A stretch of DNA of 64,000 nt, taken from assembly GCA_023055425.1 (NCBI GenBank), contig JALGPY010000001.1, positions 69,496,994-69,560,993 on the forward strand, in the 5' to 3' direction. Of the stretch, positions 57,200 through 64,000 are shown one piece after another. Source of the DNA: Linanthus parryae. Its lineage: Eukaryota; Streptophyta; Magnoliopsida; Ericales; Polemoniaceae. Each line of letters opens with the position of its first letter. Position 1 is the first letter of the stretch. Under the pieces are notes generated by a model. That model made no database searches and was not told where the DNA came from. It was given only the letters and a program-made list of their open reading frames with translations. The position numbers and the translations under genes are program-made.

Positions 57200-57611
57200 G
57201 TAAGTACATAACTGTTCTTCTCGGACTTTATGGGTCCTCTTCCGGCTTTTCTCCATCATATAACACCACATGAAGATTCCCCATCGACGGTCGGATCACG
57301 ATCTTCACAGTCGGACGGATTGTTTTCGCCGGAAGCAGGACCACGAATCTCGCCCTTTTCTTGCTTATTTCCTCTTCTTGCAGGTATCCTCTTTCTTTAC
57401 CTCTTTCGGTTTTATTAGGAATTTTTCAGAGAGGTAGAAGAGGGTTCCCATTTTTTAGAAAAATACTAACACCATCAGAATTCGTGGAGAAGAATATACT
57501 AGTGTTCCGAAATATGTTGTCCTTCTACATCGCCCACTCTTCTCAGGTCAAAAAAATTGTATTTCACTCTGATTTGTGACTTTGTATTCTGGATATGGAT
57601 TAGATCCAAGA
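57200..57611 (+). other. Flank of element W (copy 2) with a 62-codon frame
   Basis: Same as 38199-38610: an intact 62-codon frame at 57230-57418 of unknown nature with a possible splice donor. Confidence 0.3.
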
Positions 57612-60600
57612 TGTAACACCCCCATCCTAGAGTGTTAGAGAATTACACTTGGACGCCCAGACTCTCCGTATATATTCTCCGCTAAGTACTGAAATGCTCA
57701 GCAAGGAGTCTAATCCTAACGGTTCTGTTAACAAGACAAAATTAAAGAAACTGGGATTAAAAGAAACTTATTATTATAGCTTGTATATACTGGTTTATCA
57801 ATCTCTATAAGTAAGTCCTACTTCTTGGTCTACAGGGTACAGACCTGCCAAGAGAAGCAGTGACGTCACGACATTATTTTGTAATGAACATAATAGACTT
57901 CACTACGAAATAGAAATATACAGTTTTAGAAACGTATAACATGTGCTTGTAAAAGCATATGTCCTATTAACCTGACCCACATCAAATAGTCAAGAGAATA
58001 TTATACCATTATTTCAAATTAGTTCCCCATTCATATACCACCCATTCATCCACCAAGCCAAACTAGACCATAAGTGTGCACACCACCTACTGGATCTTCA
58101 GTCCAGAGAGTAGTACTAGTTTCCTACAGCCGGGAGCTAGCAATGTACCGGATAAATGCACGTGGACCGGGTCCAATGAATGTCCTCCACCACAGCAGCT
58201 AGACGTCCGGAGACTATGCTGACCATATAGAAGTCCAGGGTACATGAATCTATTCTTAAACAAGTATCTGAATTATCCTGAAAAATATTCATACTTACCT
58301 ACTCTATATGCATATATTAGTGTCCAATATCAGCATTTTTGATATCTCATGATTTATGTATCTCATACATATAGATACATGCATACATCTCATGCAGTTC
58401 CCTTCAATATCAAATAAGCATCCATATGTTTACACGATTGCCTGCCTATTTCTCCTGATCAGCGTTGCCGGTTATCTATCCCAACAACCTCTATACACAC
58501 ATATGTACATTTAATTATTATTACTTTTCATCGTCAAGGAGGTACAATGCAAATGCAGTATCATCCTAGCAACCTAGCTCAGAATGACTATTCTGCCCCA
58601 AAAGTCTCCGTTTTATCATGACAGTCCTGACTTATCCGGACCCCCCTCAGTCAAGCCTAATAGGCCAGTCTCATGAATTACCAAGTCTCCAAGTTGTCTC
58701 AGTAAGTCTTAGATTTCACCTATTTGCACTTATGTCCCCAAAGTTTGACTAGTCAGCATTTTAGCCCTTGTTACAGTATGGTTAGCCAAATTCAACTCGA
58801 AATGGACGCAATTGGATTCCATAGAATTGTCAGAGAGGCATGAAGTCATGTCCTGCATCAAGATTTAAATGTTGGATAGAAGAACTTGTGAAATTATTAT
58901 TTTACCCATAATAGCCAGCTCAACTGAACTAGGGTTTCCCGAGGGTTAAATTTGGTCAAACTTGAAACGTAGATCAGAAGTGTCATTACGAGAGTCTTTC
59001 ATGAAGAGCTTTTAGGTCACATAATTACATTTTTTCCCTTACTCTTATTATAAGAGTTTTGGACGAGTTAGTTACACTAAGATATACTTTGAAAAGCCCA
59101 AAGTGGGTTGAAGACTTCCTTAGATTCTCAAACCGTTAGTCTCAAGTAAATCAAAGTCACATTTGGTTCAAGAGAATAAAATTCCTCGCATTTGGATTAT
59201 TTGCATATAAGCCCCTGTAGTTCAATCAAATTGCAGAAAGACCTCCCAAAATTTGTCTTGGTCAAAATTAACCCAGAATAGCTTATTTTAAAGCTCCTAA
59301 TATCTATGTGGATTATGTAGATAACTCCAAAACATTGATTTGATCTCAGAACAAATTTTATTTGAAATTACCATTTTGCCCCTCTAGTACAAGTTTGGTC
59401 AGAACAGAGTTTTCTAGAAGATCAACTTGGTCAAATTTGACAGGCAGTTTAAGAGTAAAAAGGTATGCCACTTTTCTCAAGGTTGTGAAGGATGGAACAA
59501 TCATTTTGACTGATAAACTTGAAGTACAAGTTTGAATTAAATTGACACAAACAACTAGTTTTAGAGTCAGTTTTTGGACAACTGGAAAAGAGTTTGGAAA
59601 ATCTGAAGATAGGGCCTCGAAGATGGCTGATATGGGATTCTAAAACATGTTCAATCTCTTAGAAACTCAAAACAGACAAGGAGATATTGTAGATTAAAAT
59701 TGGGAAAAATCAAGCCAATTCATACACTTAGCCAAATTAACCAACTGGACAGATTAAAACACATTTTGCTGCTACTTGGCTCCAATTGCAGACAAGTTAG
59801 AGATTGATTTTAAAGATGAAATCAAAATGGAAGTTATAAAGGGTAAAACATAGATTACACGTGAGTAAGAGTCAACTAAATCCATACATTATTGAGTGAG
59901 ATATCAAGCTTGCAAGTTAGCCTCCTCACACAGCCCAAGTACATCAACTAAACATCAAGTTTCTGCAGCATTATTTCCCAACTCTGAACATAAATTCAGG
60001 GTGTTTAGACTTTAGAGTTCTAATTTGAAGAAATTTATAAAACGAATCTTGTAAAAAACACCGTAGGTTTTCAGAACACCAGGATTCATACGATTTGAGT
60101 GAAAAGTGAGGGAGATATGACCGTGTTTACAGGGTATGGGAGTTTGCCATAAAACATGAATTTCACTTTTCAATTCCTACTCCTACGCAATTATGCCTGT
60201 GATTTGATGATTCTGATTGATTAGGGTGATAAGGATCATTCCCAGTCCAAAACGAAGAGAAACGACCAAGAAGTCGCTGAATTACATGTCTATGGTCGGT
60301 GCAGTAGCTTCCAGGGAAAATGGCGGATTCATGCGAGAATTCTTCCCAGTTTCCCATGATTCCCCAACACTATGTCAATTTATTGGCCAAAAAATGAGTT
60401 CTACTATCTCGACAGACTACAAGGACGTGAATAGGAATAAAAACGGCTTAAAACAAAGGGATTACCGAGAGATCGACGCCAAAATGCATAAACCAGGGAG
60501 GAGCTACCCGTTTCCGGAGAGTTCGTCTAAATCCGACAAATTTGGGGGCGAATTCGGTACTCACGGGTGCGCCTGAGTGTGAGGATCACAAATCCATTGT

Positions 60601-60781
60601 TTATTTCCACCAATTCACATCGATAAGATGGACTACGACTTCCAAACACCCGATTATCTCCCTCGTCCCTTCACCAAACATAAAGTTTCTTTGTGCATTT
60701 TGATCACCAGACCGGGGTGATTCTTGGGTTATAGAAGTTTTGGAGGACGTGGTGTGGTGGTGGTGGTTGTGCAGTGGTAGA
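57612..60781 (+). mobile_element. Second long LTR (TGTAACACCCC type), copy 2
   Basis: Duplicate of 38611-41782. Starts TGTAACACCCCCATCCTAGA; the right end abuts the LTR of element V. Confidence 0.55.
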
Positions 60782-61960
60782 TGAAAGTAGTATGTAGGTA
60801 TGAAAATACAGGATCAAATACTCTAGAAGGGGGGGGGGTTGAATAGAGTATGACAACTTTTTCCAAAAGAGTGGTTTTAAAAACAAAGTGAAGAGCAAGT
60901 TATATTTCAAAGCCTTGAACTCAGTTTCAAGCCTTTGAAATACGAACTAACAGATAAAAGGTTAATGATATTTTTCTAGGCCTTGAAAAGCCTTTCAAAG
61001 ATTTGAACTGAAATCTGTTTTGAAACAGTAAACAAGACAAGTAAAGTTCTGAAATGTAAAGGCGAGGAACACAATGATTTTACGGAGTTCAGTCATCAAT
61101 GACCTACGTCTCCTCCTGGCGGATCTAATTCCCTGCTGGATTTCAACAGATCTCTTATTTATCAAAAGCTAAGCCCTAGATATCAGACCTAGAGAAGTGT
61201 CTTACTCTGTCTAGTCTGTCATTCCTAACCTATCTAGTACCTGTTCTAGCTAACTGATACAATAAGAATATCTTGTTGTTCCTCTTGAACAACACCAGAA
61301 GATTAAGATATAAAGAAATATAACAAGATGATATACAAATAATGCTCAGATGAAGAACAATGTAACACAGTGAAGCAGTTAAGCTTGAAGTGTTCTTCTG
61401 AAGGTTGGATTCGATGATTTGATCTTCCTCAGTGATGCTTGATAATCCTTGAGAGTTGTTTCAATCTCTGTAATGTTCAGTGCTTCGAAATCTCTCTCAA
61501 CAATCTTGTTTTTCTGCTAGTTTGAACTGCAAAATATATAGCAACATCATAACAGAAATCCCTAAAAATATGCAGCAAATCTTTGACTCTCAACAGCTTG
61601 ATTCCAACGGCTAGTAGCTTGGTTTTTTGACTTGATTTTGATATGATCTTTCATTTGCAATCTTAAGGAATGTCCAGAAAAGCTTCCTTAACAATAGCAC
61701 ACAATCTGCAGACATTGATTGCCTCTTATTCATCTCTGCAAAGTAAGGAAACTTTCCTAATCCTACATACACATTATTGATCAACAAGTCCTACAAAATA
61801 ACTTAGGCAAAAGATAATATCAAGGCATGTTAGATCCAGAATAACTTTGTCTTCCAATATCTAATACATTATGATCAAGTGCAAGGGTTTAGAGAAGCAT
61901 GGGAGTAATAACTCCCCCTCAGTTCATGCTCTTCAGTTTGAAACAGACTATGAACTTACA
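60782..61960 (-). repeat. 3' LTR of element V
   Basis: On the minus strand it starts TGTAAGTTCATAG after a purine tract GAGAGGGAGAT and ends near ..CTACTTTCA. Its last part (TACTCTATTCAACC.. to CTAGAGTATTTG) parallels the end of the Z LTR, and it carries diverged CAAAGCCTTGAA motifs. 1,179 bp, related to but clearly distinct from the Z LTR. Confidence 0.8.
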
Positions 61961-62385
61961 ATCTCCCTCTCGATGAAAGAAAAAACCAATTTATATGTCT
62001 GAACTGTTTCTCTGCAAAAGATAGACTTTAGTAACATGGCAGAAACAGTTTTATAAGATCAAAATCAAAAACTCATCACTAACAGTTATAAGAACTAAAC
62101 CACACTGAATCAAATTCAAAACAAGTAACCAAAACAAAGAGTACTAAGCATTTCAACATACCAACTGCCACATCCATACTAGATAAAAAACTGAAGTATC
62201 CCCCTAAATTTCTCCCTAAATTTCTCCCCTGTTTTGACTTTCATCAAGAAGGTGAGAAATAAATGTTGGATCAAATATTTTTTGAAAAATTAAATTACTG
62301 AAAACATTTTGAAAGAGAGAAAGGAATATTTCAAGGGTTTGAAAAGGAATTTCAAGGCTTTCAAAGGAAGGAAGAAAGGCAAGAA
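61961..62385 (-). other. Element V 3' untranslated region
   Basis: Between the extra ORF and the 3' LTR on the minus strand. AT-rich, with CAAGGGTTTGAAAAGGAATT-type motifs near 62335 related to the Z palindrome. No gene. Confidence 0.6.
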
Positions 62386-64000
62386 TCAAGGTTTTGGGTC
62401 TTTATCCCCCTTTGGCTCTGCAGCTTCCTCTTGATCACTTTCTTCTTCATATTCCTCATCATCTTGATGTTCTTCTTCTTGTGTTACTCCTTCACCAGTC
62501 TTTTCAGCCCCATCATTACCCTCAATCAGATCAGCTGAAGTGACAATAGTTGGAGCCTTTTCTTTCTTTTTCTTCTGCTTCAGGTCTTTGAGTTGCAATC
62601 CAGAATCCACACTATCTTCATCCTCTTCCTCATCCTCAATAGTCTTTCCACCTACATCTATATCTCCAGCAACCTGTTTCCCATTTTCCTTATTCTAAGC
62701 ATCTTCATCCTCGGTACTGTGTTCATCAAATAGATCAGCTATAGAACCTGCCTTCTTTGATCCTTCTGGAGCTTGTGAAATTTCTTCTTCCACATGGATC
62801 AAGTTGATACTCCTGAAGACACTTTCCACCATATATTTCATCTGTCTAAACTCAGTACCCAACTCATACTGACCCTGTTTCAGTTCATCCAATTCATTCT
62901 CAATGAAATTCAGACTTTGAAGAACTATGGATTGGTCCTGAGATTGAGAGGGTAGCGTAGATGGAGAAGGTATGGATTTAAGCTTAGGAAACTTCTTGGC
63001 CTGCAACTCTTCAAAAAGGCAATTTAGAGTAGAGCTTCCATTCTCCCTCACTAGTTTTCACAATTCCATTACTTTGAAATGCCTTTTCTTCAAGTATTCC
63101 AAAACTAGTAGTAATTGTCTCTTCCCTATCATCTGGGATTTAAAGGTATTGAAAGAAGAGTGTGAGGAGGTTGGAATAGGGTAGAGGATGTTTCCTTTGC
63201 TTGGTGCAGGAGTAAAGTATGTGCTCCATCACAATGCTTGGCAAATCAATCTCATATCCATGCATAATCAGATACATCAAATACATTACCCTATCAGACA
63301 ACAACTCTTTTGAATTCTCCATAGTTACTACACACCTCATCAGAATGGTAAACAAAATCTTTGCTCCAACAATTAACAGAGAGTGAGTTAACTGTTTTGA
63401 GGTAGTAGCTCCACTAGGCAAAAAGAATTCTTCTCTAGCCAACTTTAAAGCTTCAATAATTCTAGGATGATTGTCAGTGTTGTACCTCTTTGGAAAATTT
63501 AAGACATTGGAAAAATCAGAATGATCTAATTCAATGTTAACCCCAACCACCTTTGATGATATAGTCAAAGACAAGGTTTTCTCTTGTTTCAAGTTTAGGT
63601 AGAAAAGCCTTGTAAGCCTAGGGTATGCAACTTCGGGAGGGTTAAGAATTATCCATAGAGAACTCTGTTTCAATCTCCTTATGCATTCCAGATTCATATC
63701 ATTCAACATATTAATACTGATCATGCTACATAAAGCTATAGGAGTAGAAGCAAAACCATCTAACTAGTTTCCTCTTGAATAATGACTGATAAACCACTTG
63801 CTAGAGAGAGAGTTCTCTTACCATAAGTGGACTTCTTCTCAGAGTAGATCCGAAGTTCCTTACCAGTGTCCTTCTCTTATTCCTGAATCTCCTTCTCAGT
63901 AACCTTATCTTTTCCTTTGTCATATTTTTGAAGCTTCTTCTTCACCTTCTTTGGACTACCAATTGAGACACCTTTCTGCTTCTGAGAACCAATTGTTGGA
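62386..64000 (-). pseudogene. Element V extra ORF after pol (Sirevirus type), broken and cut by the window end
   Basis: Reading on the minus strand from the window end: a Lys-rich N-terminal part with IGSPKKVKKK, one stop near 63878, then an open stretch 63724-63140 (194 codons; hydrophobic and basic, no named domain beyond its similarity to plant transposon third ORFs), a frameshift near 63145 and a TGA, then 63051-62695 and, after a single in-frame TAG, an acidic Glu/Asp-rich tail ending at 62386. Position next to the 3' LTR and similarity to the Z ORF support the call. Role unknown; the gene is not functional as it stands. Confidence 0.65.

Larger units (their letters stand above)
41856..60860. 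repeat. Tandem duplication copy 2 (full unit, 19.0 kb)
   Basis: Starts and ends in the same 7-bp CAACTTT microhomology (41856-41862 and 60854-60860). It contains, in order, element W gag with its solo LTR, the whole of element Z, element W leader and 5' LTR, its outer flank, the second long LTR, and the end of the V LTR. Confidence 0.9.

Overview
This is plant nuclear DNA, most likely from an eudicot. It is AT-rich and intron-bearing, contains almost no rRNA or tRNA genes, and is packed with plant-type transposable elements of nearly every class: hAT-like, Tc1/mariner, CACTA, Ty1/copia of three kinds, long solo LTRs, LINE and SINE-like pieces. I see no bacterial, viral or organellar signature. 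The species cannot be named from the sequence alone.

Layout. 1-5100: non-coding DNA with hAT-like elements. One is single (106-610). A second is a three-level nest (2283-3866 containing 2295-3230 containing 2873-3142) whose 8-bp target duplications can all be read. 5100-7100: the only plausible host genes. On the minus strand is a first exon (5705-6123) ending in a cupin-like motif. Divergent from it, on the plus strand, is a short acidic protein gene (6600-6917); the two share a promoter of about 480 bp. 7130-11325: a mariner-like element with a split, broken transposase gene whose first exon 3' end has been tandemly copied. 11413-17640: a complete but decayed short-LTR Ty1/copia element (TSD TTATT). 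18508-57199: one old minus-strand Ty1/copia element, here called W (LTRs of about 1.38 kb, Angela/Tork type). It has been blown apart by later insertions: a 9.07-kb CACTA element (22814-31883, TSD GCC) that itself carries a LINE with a second LINE tail inside it; a 2.44-kb solo LTR inside gag; and a 9.14-kb plus-strand Sirevirus-type copia element, here called Z (45035-54174). When these are subtracted, W returns to about 8.4 kb, the right size for its type.

The most striking large-scale feature is a recent tandem duplication of about 19.0 kb. Copy 2 is 41856-60860. Copy 1 is 32204-41862, shortened by a 9.37-kb internal deletion. The duplication junction sits in 7 bp of microhomology (CAACTTT), and the deletion junction carries a 19-bp filler that looks templated from adjacent sequence. 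From 60782 to the end lies part of a minus-strand relative of Z, here called V, with its 3' LTR and a broken extra ORF of Sirevirus type.

Apart from the two small genes near 5.7-6.9 kb, all recognised coding sequence belongs to mobile elements and nearly all of it is interrupted by stops or frameshifts. No operon-like or defence-like gene system is visible. The interest lies in genome structure: nested insertions, the duplication-with-deletion, a dispersed palindrome in the Z family, and an exon-duplicating mariner element.
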